This document shows positions 1-10,233 of a stretch of DNA of 64,000 nt, piece after piece. Within the stretch, counting starts at the first letter, position 1, and each line of letters begins with the position of its first letter. A program made the translations under genes and the position numbers. The notes beneath the pieces were generated by a model that saw only the letters and a list, made by a program, of their open reading frames with translations, ran no database searches and was not told where the DNA came from. Location of the stretch: the NCBI RefSeq assembly GCF_963583255.1, contig NC_084816.1, forward strand, positions 21,211,344 through 21,275,343, in the 5' to 3' direction. This DNA comes from Pyrus communis (Eukaryota > Streptophyta > Magnoliopsida > Rosales > Rosaceae).

Positions 1-273
1 ACTCTTAGTTCAAAATTGGACACTTTCTACTTACAAATACACAAAATTTGAAATACCACGCTTTCAAAAATCCAACTTCAACTCAAAATTTAGTACACAC
101 ACAAAACAAAAGAATAAAAAACCAACAAATACCCATCAAGACTCCACCTCTAACTTCGAAATGCAGCAGATTCCCAAACACAAACAGCAATCCAAATCAA
201 CAAAATCGTCAAAAGAGGAACAAAATTGAAGAACAAGAAGAAGAAGAAGAAGAAGAAGGAGAAGATAAGGTAC

Positions 274-327
274 CTCAGACTGGACGAAGCGGAAGGCAGG
301 GCCTCCGTTGCTCGGAGGCCTACCCAT
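274..327 (-). CDS. SAWADEE homeodomain homolog (SHH2-like), exon 1 only, partial at the left edge
   Basis: The 18-codon open stretch starts MGRPPSNGGPAFRFVQSE and ends in a phase-0 splice donor (GAG|GTACCT, donor at 273-272). The leader GRPPSNGGPAFRF is, as I recall, the conserved N-terminus of plant SAWADEE-homeodomain proteins (SHH2 type), in which a homeodomain follows directly and a C-terminal SAWADEE domain reads histone H3K9me/H3K4 status in RNA-directed DNA methylation. Only exon 1 is inside the window; positions 1-273 are intron, with a (GAA)n run at about 229-258. The rest of the gene lies beyond the left edge, so homeodomain and SAWADEE residues cannot be checked. The 5' leader just upstream holds a (CT)n tract at about 332-352. 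The identification rests on one short motif and the correctly placed donor. Confidence 0.55.
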
Positions 328-513
328 GGCAGCTCTCTCTCTCTCTCTCTCTGCGTTCGGAACTCAAACGAGCAAGAGAGAACTTCAAATTTGTGTGTTT
401 ATTTTTGTGCAGAAGAAGCAAAAGGGAAGTTAGAGACGGAGACAGGAGAGTTGGGTTTTTCGAAAAATGCGTTATGTGAGTGTCAGGCCACGGACAATTC
501 CCAACCATCCAAC

Positions 514-667
514 AGGATCCCCTCCGGATCCTTTATTGAAGATTCTGTAATCCGCAAAATTGTGTTTGTTCATTTCACATAATTCACTCGCATAATATAC
601 ATTACAATGAATTCACATAATTTACGAATTTTTACAAACCTCACAAAAAGGATCGGACGAGAATCCG
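514..667. mobile_element. Fold-back MITE, GGATCC-type family, copy 1
   Basis: The left end reads AGGATCCCCTCCGGATCC and the right end carries its imperfect reverse complement (GGATCGGACGAGAATCC). The inner flanks also pair loosely (TGTGTTTGTTCAT against the complement of the AATTCACATAA side). Two longer relatives with the same end are at 20331-20544 and 53421-53632. This copy lies about 190 bp upstream of the SHH2-like start codon, inside its likely promoter. Confidence 0.5.
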
Positions 668-1080
668 AATTCCTTTATAGTCGCAAATTCTGGGAAAGGA
701 AACAAAGTTACCGAATTTTAGAGAGAGACTGAGAGAGACAGAGGTTGGCCTTTTGGATTGAGTTGTGTGATTTTGAAGCCCAAAAAAGCAGAATTTGGGG
801 CAAGGCCTGGGCCCTGATGTTTAGCTTTTTAACTAATTTTGGGGTTTTTGGAATATGACTTTTATGCTACATAACACGATAACGTTTATGTTTACAGATA
901 TTTTAGTTGTTAAATTTAACTTTTATAATTGTTAAATTTTTTATTTTAATCTCAACTGTTCATTTTCTATATAACTAAGTAGTGCTACGTAAATTATAGA
1001 AAAATTGCTAGTTTTGTACTTAAGGGCGCTAACCACCAATCAACCCCAAATGTCTCTTTCAACAAGTTTTTTTTATTTTT

Positions 1081-1257
1081 GTCACTTAATACTACGGTTT
1101 GTTGGTATTCCTCCTTGCTTAGAAATGAGAGGTCTTATGTTCGAATCTCGTGGATGACGAATTCAATATCAAATTAAGTTGCCCATTGTATGGTTTAGCC
1201 GAACACCCATTCCTCCTAGTGTAAAAATATCGATTGTACTCAAAAGAAAAGACAAAA
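1081..1257 (+). mobile_element. tRNA-derived SINE, family A, full length with target duplication
   Basis: An internal Pol III B-box-like motif (GTTCGAATCTC, about 1139-1149) sits about 45 bp after an A-box-like segment (GGTTTGTTGGTATTCC). The body ends in an A-rich tail. The flanks match as a target-site duplication: AACAAGTTTTTTTTATTTTT just before and AACAAGTTTTTTATTTTT just after. The same body recurs at 18464-18630, and diverged 3' parts occur at 17443-17530 and 21701-21815. Confidence 0.75.
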
Positions 1258-1945
1258 AAACAAGTTTTTTATTTTTACATTTTATTTCTAGATATCTTTC
1301 TGTTTAGAAATCCATTCAAAATGGGCAAAATCCTTGTTGGTTTTTTTGGAAAATCTTATTATTTCAACTTTATTTGGGGCAAGGGTTACTTTCAAACTGA
1401 AAATTGTCATTTGCAAATCTTCCCCAAGCAGGTAAGTAGTGCTCGCAATCGATATCTATTTCCAGCAAGTATCTATCGTAGCATGTTTACATATGAGGAA
1501 TGGATATGATTCTCATTTCCGTGAATACTGGCGACAAAAGAATATAAACAAAAATAAATATACCTCAAAAGCCGAAGGATGCGATTAACGGGGCGGGGAG
1601 GGCGGAAGGTTGTTTATCCTTCGAATAATACACAGCCAGGATCCTTATACACAGACAAGTAAATAATCAAAGCATAAAAACAGGTAAATTGGAGAGAACG
1701 GAGAGCAACACAAAACCTCAGTTATTCCATTATCTTATAACATTCAGATTATGTTACGGTACATGTATTTATATATGCCCACTCAAGAAGAAGAAAAAAC
1801 GGAATGATATCAATATACATTTGCCTACGAGGTTCAACCAACGCACAAATAAGGTTCGTCGGTAGTTAATCGGATCAAGGGCACATATCAAGGGCACATA
1901 CTTTCCAGCGCTCTCTTTCCTTTACAATACGACTGAACTTTCCTC

Positions 1946-3109
1946 CTAAGCACCATCATCATCAACAGTGTTGACCCTCTCGCATTCGTCTATCCATTCG
2001 CTGTATCTGTAATAAAAAAAAATTATGGTCAAGCACACAGGTAAAGGTAAAGAGAAACTAATTTCAATAAACCTGCTAGCCATAAAATAATATGAAGAAA
2101 TTCACATCAATTTCTACTTACATGTCTATTGGTTCGGTCAAAGCTGCATAAACAAACCAAAGAAAGATCAGTAATTATGAATACATATGGAAGTGGCGGT
2201 CACTATATGAAAGAACAAAAGAAGTTCTAAACAAAATAATCAGTTAAAATCAGAGTATATTACTTTTTTTCTACAACCTAAAGAAACTTTCTATCTAGTT
2301 TACCAATGTGAGGTTGATAGACATTCGAATTAAAATTTCTAATCGAGTTATCCCCAAATTTCCTAATACCGTCCTTTTCTGTCCATATACCATAACAATC
2401 CATACCTTGTGATCAAAACATTCACAAGTCTGTTCAGAAACATATTTCCATTTTGAATTATTTACCTAATCCTCCCTACATCTTGTATGCAGTATTAATC
2501 GCTACATCCAAGATTTATATGATAATGAATCAATGATATTTCCATCCTGTTATACTAACAATACGCATCAATAGTAAATTAAGACGAGAGTAAAGTATTT
2601 GACATACCTGTGACGGTTGTGCTGAAATTCTCTTGGCAAATGGAACAGATAGCCTCGCCAATCAAGTTTTTCATGTCACTGAAACCAAATAACTTTATTT
2701 CAACTCAAGACAAAATGAGAGAAAAATACATGTGCAAGTACGCTACCCAATCAGATCCTAGTTCATAAACAAAACACACAAATGGAAAAGGAAATGTAAT
2801 AGTGACCCATTATCCACAATGACATAAATCAATTTCTCGCACCATATATGAGAGACCACAATTCTCTTACCATAAATGACATAACCACCTTCATCAGAAG
2901 TACCACAGTACATACAAGAACCAGCAGAACTCAACGTCCTAAGAAGATATATATATATACCAAAACTGGAGAGAAAACAGATTAAATGAAACTTACATGC
3001 GGCACTCAACACTGCTCCCATGGTTGCAGAAAGGGCAACAGAAGACTGTATCCAGCTTGTCCGTTCGCTTCCTAGCTGCAGGCTTAGCCTTGGCCTTTCT
3101 CTTACCCAT
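1946..3109 (-). CDS. Transcription elongation factor 1 homolog (ELOF1/Elf1 type)
   Basis: Four exons (3109-2997, 2678-2608, 2143-2122, 2006-1946) join in frame to 88 codons plus TAG; junction phases 2, 1 and 2 all fit. The protein begins MGKRKAKAKPAARKR, the basic tail typical of Elf1. It then has a four-cysteine zinc-binding core: Cys25 and Cys28 in CCPFCNHGSSVEC, Cys49 and Cys52 in CSICQENF. It ends in the conserved LTEPIDIYSEWIDECERVN and a short acidic tail. Length fits the family (about 80-120 residues). Elf1/ELOF1 is a small nuclear zinc protein that rides with elongating RNA polymerase II and aids passage through nucleosomes and transcription-coupled repair. A likely 5' leader intron runs from about 3110 to 3797 (donor CAG|GTACC near 3798), downstream of a TATA box at 3881-3890. 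The 22-nt third exon is unusually small. Confidence 0.92.
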
Positions 3110-4676
3110 TTCTCAACAAATTTCTGTCCTATCATCATAATTACACCAGTTAGTTCGCATAAAAGATACTACAAAAACATACAGCAACCAGATCACCTGA
3201 ACTCCCCACATACATAGATGTTGAATCCCTACTATCATTTTAAGAAACATGATCCAATTAAAAATTACACACACTCCGTGTGTGCAAGGGTGTGCCGGGT
3301 ACGCATAGAGAGGGTTAAACTATTTCCGGTAAAATGTTTACCGGAATGATGCGAAATTTGCAAGTACACGGAGTAGGAGACTACTGGGTCTCCGAAGATA
3401 TTAAAGCCCTAAAAATCTGTTGAGGGTTGTGATGATTAGTGGTCTTCAAACAAGACATAATCACCAAACACCATTGAAAATTGGAATTGAAGGAAAAGTG
3501 CTTGTTGTTAATTTATATCAAGAACGAATTTTTACAGCAGAAAACATGCTACCCAAATCACAAATTTCGCACTACATGAAATAAAAATAGAAAAATTCTA
3601 AAGGCGGTGAAGAACCCTAGAAAATTTACAGTGAAAGAAACAAAATTGAAGTCAGAGAAGGGGAAATTAAGAAACGATGAAGGTAGAAAAGACCCCAAAT
3701 TTTGATAGCAGCTGAGAATTATGTGTGAATTGAATTAAAGAAACCCTAAAATTACGAACCCTAAAACGGATAGAGGAGGGAGAAAGAAAGATGGTACCTG
3801 GGAGTGAGACGACGCACTGCTGAATCGTATGATTGCTCCACAAAACACGCTATATCTCCTGCGGGAAAAAATAAGGGCTTTCTATTTATAGGCATGTGGC
3901 TTTTGCCACGTGAGAAATACTTTTTATTTTTAAAGAGCAAAAGCCAAATATATTTAAAATTAACTTACATTAAACGAGTTTCTCGACCGCTTAGAGTCTT
4001 GGACTGATAATACGTTGTTCTGTATAAATTAGGTTGTTCAATGTTAAAAGCATACCTTGAGTAGGGCATGGGTTGCCAAAACTAGAGTCGGGATGCCCAT
4101 ATTTCTCCAAATCACTGTGCTGGTTTTATTTTTGGTATATAGTTGGATTTGCTCCTCAATAATTTAAGTGCTTCATTAATAACTTTCTCACATTGCACTA
4201 CATGACTGGTTTGGTATACAATCACCGTTGCATCCCGAAAGTTCTACAAAAGTAACAGAACGGGGGCCGTCTACAAGTCTATCTTGCAATCATTTCCTTT
4301 GATGAAGACTTAACTGATCAATGTTCCACTAATAAATCAGTTTAAGGTGTCAAAATTGTGCACACAAGCAATGATTTTACATGTATCCTGTTTGGTATAT
4401 TGGGTTCACCTTAAGATAACATATAAAAAATAATTCAGCTGACAACAATGAAAGTTTTCCACGATGGAGAAAAAAGGCGATGAAACAATTTTTTTTGACC
4501 AATTGGAAAGTTAACAACCAAGACGTCGCAAGACCAGAGTAGCTCTGTTTGATGAAGGAATTTGTGTCTCGTAATCCATCGGTTTTGTTCTTCATTCTGA
4601 CTACATGGGATCTGTGCCTTGTGAATTGAGCTTAGTTTGCATACCCAGCTTCCTTTTGTAATCACAAAGTCAATAG
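3110..4676. other. Leader intron and promoter of the ELOF1-like gene; 3' flank of the exonuclease gene
   Basis: About 3110-3797 looks like a 5' leader intron and 3798-3860 a non-coding first exon. A TATA box follows upstream at 3881-3890 and a G-box-type CACGTG at 3907-3912. From about 4000 to 4676 is the 3' flank and probable 3' untranslated region of the next minus-strand gene. No other gene is seen. Confidence 0.5.
3881..3890 (-). promoter_or_regulatory. TATA box of the ELOF1-like gene
   Basis: On the minus strand the bases read TATAAATAGA, a near-consensus plant TATA box. It lies about 90 bp upstream of the GT donor of the proposed leader exon, so transcription would start near 3855. A palindromic CACGTG (3907-3912) just upstream is a possible bZIP or bHLH site. 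Confidence 0.6.
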
Positions 4677-7381
4677 CTAGGATGCTGGTTCTGCAAGGTC
4701 CGTTTCCAAATCATCTCCCCCCATCCGCTTCTTTTTAGGCTTGCGTTTTTTCTGCTTTTGTTTGAGCTTAATTTGATCTTTAACTATCTTTTCCCATGCT
4801 TTTCTGTTTTTCTGATAAAGCACCATTGCAGCACGAGCATCTTCAATCTGAAACAATATCCTGGGTTAGACAAAAGTATTCCTACATCATTTGCAACGTT
4901 CTGAGTTCGTGAGAAGCTGTTATGAAAAATAATATGCAGCAACAAGCAAGAAATGAATAATTAATTTTAAATCTCGGGAAGAAACTGTATCTCTCGCATG
5001 AGAAATTAATGAATATAAACCCTGAAATACATCAAGAACGAAGAATAAACTACAACCACTATGGCACCCAAAACAGGTAATAATATGATTTCTTTTTTGA
5101 AGGAAACTAAATTTTAAAAGGAATATAATTATATATAAGGTAGAAATGAATATCAAAATTTTCAAGGATCATGTATTCATCAACTTTTCCTTGGACCACC
5201 CAATGGCTGGTGGCACTAATTGAGATACCTGGCCACAGCACCTTGCGGGAAAATCGAGTTTCATTTGAGATGAAAGTATTTGTCTCCGCTCAAATGGTAT
5301 GAAAATGCTAACTCATTCTCCACAATTGAATTAAAAGAACAATTGGTCAAAACCCAATATGAGCATGTCATCTAAGTTGGGAAGGAAATGTTGGGACAAG
5401 AGGTTGGGTTGTATAGCATTGTCCCTTTTGAATTCTGATAAGCCTTGTCACAATTCCATGGAGGTTTTAAAATCGATATCCTAATGCTTAAGATGTTGTA
5501 AGGATATTCTAATAAGAAAACAAACTTCTGTGTGAACTGTATTACGAAAACGGTCAATAATCATCAAAGTCAATAATCATCAATAAAGAATCAAAATACT
5601 AACAGGGCAGTGCTCTCCATTTTGGATCTTCACATCAAGAAACTCTGCTGCAAGATGCCGAAGTGCCCTTCTAGACCCTTCCCCCCTGCTTCACCAACCA
5701 CAGATATCATGAGGACACCTCATAGTAGTTCAAGACGATCGGCCAATTTTAATTTTTAAAGAAAGAAAAAATTACCTCATAAAAGGTTCATACTCTAATG
5801 TATCCCTGATGTCCCCCTTGGGATGACTTAAAAGCAATGCCTGTTTAAGTCAAATTGTCAGATGATAGAATCAGACATTATTCTCTACACCACTATATAA
5901 GAAGGCCAGATACCTTAAGATCATTGCGCAATGCATGGCCCACAAGAATTCTCCCTTTAATCAACTCTGCCACTTTTTTCTGAACAATTCGAAAATCCTT
6001 TGCTGTAGATAACAAAGATGCATGAGATGTTCTATAAGAATGATTTTCCATCACTGTAAAAAGGATGCTGACATAAAATAGCCATTTAAGAAGGACGCCG
6101 ACAATTTAGAATTTCAAACCCGAGTTTTAGTGAAAAACATCTGCATTCAGTATATTAATAATTGCAGCATAAATACAAACAAAAGTCAACCTTTTCTCAA
6201 GTCTCGGGGACGAATGCCACTTATTTGAGTACGAAAATCAACAACACGTTCTACTGGGCGAACAAATTCATCATACACAACATTTCCCCATTTATTTACC
6301 TGCCATCAATCTGTACATCAGAAATCAGTGATTCTAACAATTTAAAATACCAAGCATAAGATAATATCCAACTACAATATGACAGAAAAAGAGGAGTGAA
6401 AGAAAAGGAACAAATAAATACCAGCGTAACGCGTCCAAGGGCGCTTTTGTTTCCTTGACCGACACCAACCATTTCACAATCCATGGCTACTTCATCTGTC
6501 AAGCTGTCAAATGGTTCATACCTCATAAGTTCAGTGCTATGACCACTTAAAGTTAGAGAAACGAAAGGAGCCTCTAGATTTTGCACATAGGAAACCAATA
6601 TCAAATTCGTGATGTAGTTACTTGCAGTTTCATTCTAGTAAACATGTCTATTTTCCGATGAAAGGATAGAGAGAAACAAAAGATTAAATGATCCCTAGCA
6701 TTATCCTAAAATTAAAACCCTTGCGCGGTTGAAAATTTCACAAATAGGATTCCATTCTATGTCAATGAGATTTTGGCATTTCAGATGATAACGAAACTAA
6801 AAGGTATAGCTTTCGAGATCTTTCTAAAATTCTAATGGAGATGAACTAGTACAAAATTAAACAGGGTGATTGTGAAGACAACCCGAAACAATTCCCCTAT
6901 TTTCCTAAACAAATAGAAGAAAATTTCACCTCCCAACCAACCCAAAAACCTTAGTTGTCCGCGGAATTCACATTTAAGCAAAACCCAAATAAACACCTAA
7001 AAAACAGTTGAAAGTTCTGTTCTTTTATGTTTTCCTGCATTTTGTCAGCAACCAAACACACCTTCAAAGCATAAACACGTTCAAATAATCACCTGGAATC
7101 ATCATTAACTGGATCGAGAGGATTGATACGAGATGGAGAATCATCATTCAACTCCACATCCAGTCTCTCTTTCCGCTTCCCTGATAATCAAATTCTCAAA
7201 AATTAAAAATCTTTGCCTTTATGCTGTTTTCAGAAAACCCAAGAAAAAGAGAAGTGCTTTTTGTATGTTAGGTACCTAAGATTGTTGTTGTCGTTGAGCC
7301 ATGACTCTTGAGCTTCTGTTGGAGCTGAGCCCAGTTGGGGTTCAGTTGAAGCTGCTGCTGCTGTTTAGGGTTCTTTTTCAT
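4677..7381 (-). CDS. RNA exonuclease 4-like DEDDh 3'-5' exonuclease
   Basis: Eight exons (7381-7276, 7180-7093, 6536-6422, 6299-6191, 6002-5914, 5840-5776, 5685-5604, 4847-4677) give one 274-codon frame ending in TAG. The exonuclease motifs are complete: Exo I with Asp84 and Glu86 in MDCEMVGVG, Exo II with Asp167 in GHALRNDL, and Exo III with His216 and Asp221 (HCPIED), spaced H-x4-D as in DEDDh enzymes. The N-terminus carries the LNPNWAQLQQKLK segment seen in plant REXO4 proteins; the C-terminus is strongly basic (QKQKKRKPKKKR) and likely directs nuclear or nucleolar import. REXO4/Rex4 enzymes act in pre-rRNA processing. The start at 7381 is preferred over an in-frame ATG at 7456: the latter would sit at or above the transcription start predicted from the TATA box at 7475-7482. 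Confidence 0.9.
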
Positions 7382-7474
7382 CTTCTTTCTTCTGCCGCTC
7401 CTGCCGCCGCTGCCGGGAAACACAAATATGCGATGCGCGAAAAAAAATAACGACATCGTATTTTTAGTCGTTTT

Positions 7475-7482
7475 CTTATATA
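7475..7482 (-). promoter_or_regulatory. TATA box of the exonuclease gene
   Basis: The minus strand reads TATATAAG about 95 bp upstream of the chosen ATG. Initiation some 30 bp downstream (near 7450) excludes or makes doubtful the in-frame upstream ATG at 7456. Confidence 0.5.
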
Positions 7483-10153
7483 TCTTTCGATTTATAATTT
7501 TTTAAGAGTAAAATTTAGAATACGTCGTTGAACTCGAACCCGAGTTTATAATTCGTGTCTGAATTAAAATTTCATTAATTTACATTCCTGAATTTAGCAA
7601 AATGTGTGCTATTGGTTCTAGTTGTTAATATATGTGGAAAAAAATCTGTTCATGTGGTGTGGCACACATATAGGTCTCAACACCTTATTTATCATTATTG
7701 GATAAGTTTAAATTTTAAAATCTGTATAGTGAATATACACAAATAGTGCACAATTTAGTAAGTCATTGCACCTACAGTCCAAGTAATTGGGAGATAATCA
7801 ATAGATTCATTTTCGGGAGTAATTCTTCATTAATAACCCCGGCATACAACTCTTTGTTGTATTGTGCTCTCCAAGTGTGTTTGTTCCTCCCTTCTTCCTT
7901 ACCATGGCAAGTCTTTGTGAAATAACTCCTATGAGAAGACAAAAGAAGACGTTAAGAGACCCTCCTAGCCCAACCCTAGACACTCTAAGATTCTTTTTCA
8001 ATCCTACTTTCATTTCGAGTCAAGAGATAGATCAATAGACACATAAATTCATGGACATAAATTAACGGAATTTTAGTTTAGGATGAATTCTAAACTCGGG
8101 TGCAAATTCAAGGACAAATTCTAAATTTTACAATTTTTTTAGTTAAGATATTATACACAAATCCACATTAAAGGAGGGGGGGGGGAGGAAAGATTGAACT
8201 TTGAAAGCAGTGAGTTGAAAAAGATGGCTCTCACTATTAGGCAATTCACTACTTGGATTTATAATTTTAATTCGCTATGAATTTCTACCCAAACTTTTAT
8301 TTTAGGACATATTACTTACTTGGTGTGTGGATGAGAATGAGTAAGTATGAGATGAAACGAGAAATTAGTAGAATTGGATAACCAACTCCCTATGTTAATG
8401 AAATACCTTTGCTCTTCAAGTATGTCATATTCTAAACATATGGAACCCACCTACCATTTCATTTTTAGTTGTTAGTAAACACATTAATAAGAATGATACA
8501 AACTCATTCCCACTTTATTCCTTGTAAGTAAACATGCCCTTAGTCAACTACTCTGCATCCCCAATTTCATTCGTTCATGTCTTCCCTCCAACTATGCCCT
8601 TGTTGTTGGTGAAAGGTCATATTTACCCTTGAATGTGGTAGAACTATGTTCACGTGACAAACACACATCTAGTTTGAACAAAATATAATATTTAGTAATG
8701 AGTACGGATATACTAGAAATTTAGAATTTGAAACCTCATTTGTAACAAAAAAAAAAAAGAAAAAAAAAAGGGAAACTTGTAAGGGATTATGTGGTTCAAA
8801 AACAATGGGACATAAGAAAGGTAAAGATTTCATATCCCAGATACATTCCCTCAATTTATAATTATTCTTGACAATGACATTTTCTTTGACTTGCGCCACC
8901 CAATTTGCCATAAACATCGAGTAACATGCGTCGGGGAACAAATGCTCATTTTCTACGAATAGCAACAAAGAAAAGAAGGAGAACAACTTCATTAATTTCT
9001 TGACAAAATTAAAAGAAGTTGAATTGTTGCGGCAAAGACAAATATTATAAGGATCTATTGGCACCTTTGGAAGCATATGCACACTACATGGACAAAGATG
9101 GCGAGTTTGATGCTGGATAATTTCAAGAACTATTTTCATCGATTTTACATTTTAAGTATCAAAATGAAGAGTTATATCATTTTAAAGATCATTTTGGACA
9201 CAAATCCAGAAAATAAAGTCATCTTTCTCCATTGACGAGATTTGAATGTGCTAGAAAAACAAATGGGTGAAAGTTAAAGAGTGTAGAGAGAGGTTATGTT
9301 TCTATCTATGCTTCTTATATTCAAAATTCCATCTCCTAAATTATGTAATAGTTTCAAACTTTTATCCTAGTAAATTAAATAAAAAGAAAAAAGAAAGGGA
9401 GAGGTTGGCCGGTGTTGTTTGCTGCCAAGGGTTGTTTGTCAGGGTTGAGACGGTGGGAAAGACCAAAGGGTTGAATTATTTATTTTTTTAGTTTAAGTGT
9501 TTTAATTCTCTCTCAAAATTAATAAAAGAAAACTTAAGCGAATTGACATGCTACGCCAATTGACGCATCAAGTAATTTAGAATTGTCATCTAAAAAGATG
9601 GTGTTTCTAGTAATACCCTAAATATAAATAAGGATAAACCCAATGGCATTATAGCAAGAGAGGATATGTTGTTGGTGTTGCAACCTACATAACATCATTT
9701 TCACCCTAGAAAAATCCACAATATGGTATTTAACTAGCTTTCGATCCAAATTGAGGACAAGCACACAAATCACAAAAACAAGATTCTAATATGTAGACAA
9801 CGGCCATCGCTATAGTATAAGAGACTAAGCAGAAAAAAGTTTAATTAATAGCACGAAAGAACGACCACAACTATAAAAACTCTAATTAACACATCAAATA
9901 ACGAACAAAAACAAAAAATGTAAGCAGTTATATGAAGACATAAAAAATCGAAATTGATTGCCACCGACCTCAAGACCAATAAAAAAGAATGGCAAGTTAT
10001 ATTATCAAATGGTCAATGTATATAATTAATTATGCAGTACATTTTGATGGGTAAAATTTGTGACACACAGACAAGCACACACAGAGACACAGAGACAGGA
10101 AGGTTTCAAGTCCAAAGATGCAAAACCCAAAAAGCAGCTACCTCCTGCAGCAG
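7483..10153. other. Intergenic, no gene recognised
   Basis: AT-rich spacer between two divergent genes. It holds a possible MITE (about 8320-8541), a short G run at 8177-8186, A-rich runs at 8748-8770 and an unrecognised 156-codon minus-strand open frame (8669-9139) discussed under findings. Nothing else is identifiable. Confidence 0.45.
8320..8541. repeat. Possible TIR MITE (GGGCATGTTTACTTAC type)
   Basis: The right border complement reads AAGGGCATGTTTACTTACAA and then GGAATAAAGTGGGAATGAG. The left border (TTGGTGTGTGGATGAGAATG, then AGTAAGTATGAGATG) pairs with it imperfectly. A similar arrangement ending in TTAAGTAAACATGTCAT closes at 18463. The boundaries are approximate. Confidence 0.35.
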
Positions 10154-10154
10154 C

Positions 10155-10162
10155 TATAAATA
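10155..10162 (+). promoter_or_regulatory. TATA box of the PDAP1-like gene
   Basis: TATAAATA lies 72 bp upstream of the ATG at 10234. A start site near 10185 would give a leader of about 50 bases that includes a pyrimidine-rich stretch (TTTCTTCTACTCTCCCTGTC). Confidence 0.65.
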
Positions 10163-10233
10163 CTCTGACAACCCCTTTTTTTAGTCCCTAGCTTTCTTCT
10201 ACTCTCCCTGTCTCTGCAAGTTTAATCGAGAAA

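Larger units (their letters stand above)
328..1945. other. Upstream region of the SHH2-like gene and 3' flank of the ELOF1-like gene
   Basis: No gene is seen. The stretch holds the presumed 5' leader of the SHH2-like gene (to about 480), a fold-back MITE (514-667), a full SINE (1081-1257) and, from about 1700 to 1945, the probable 3' untranslated region of the minus-strand gene to the right. The rest is AT-rich without recognisable structure. Confidence 0.5.

Noticed and set aside
226..582. Plus-strand frames of 118-143 codons over the SHH2-like leader
   Set aside because: They are translations of GAA and CT microsatellites on the strand opposite a recognisable exon.
1131..1149. tRNA gene suggested by GTTCGAATC
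   Set aside because: No acceptor stem or full cloverleaf; the motif belongs to a SINE with a target duplication.
7382..7456. Upstream in-frame ATG of the exonuclease gene (25 extra residues)
   Set aside because: It falls at or above the transcription start implied by the TATA box at 7475-7482, and the added sequence is low-complexity.
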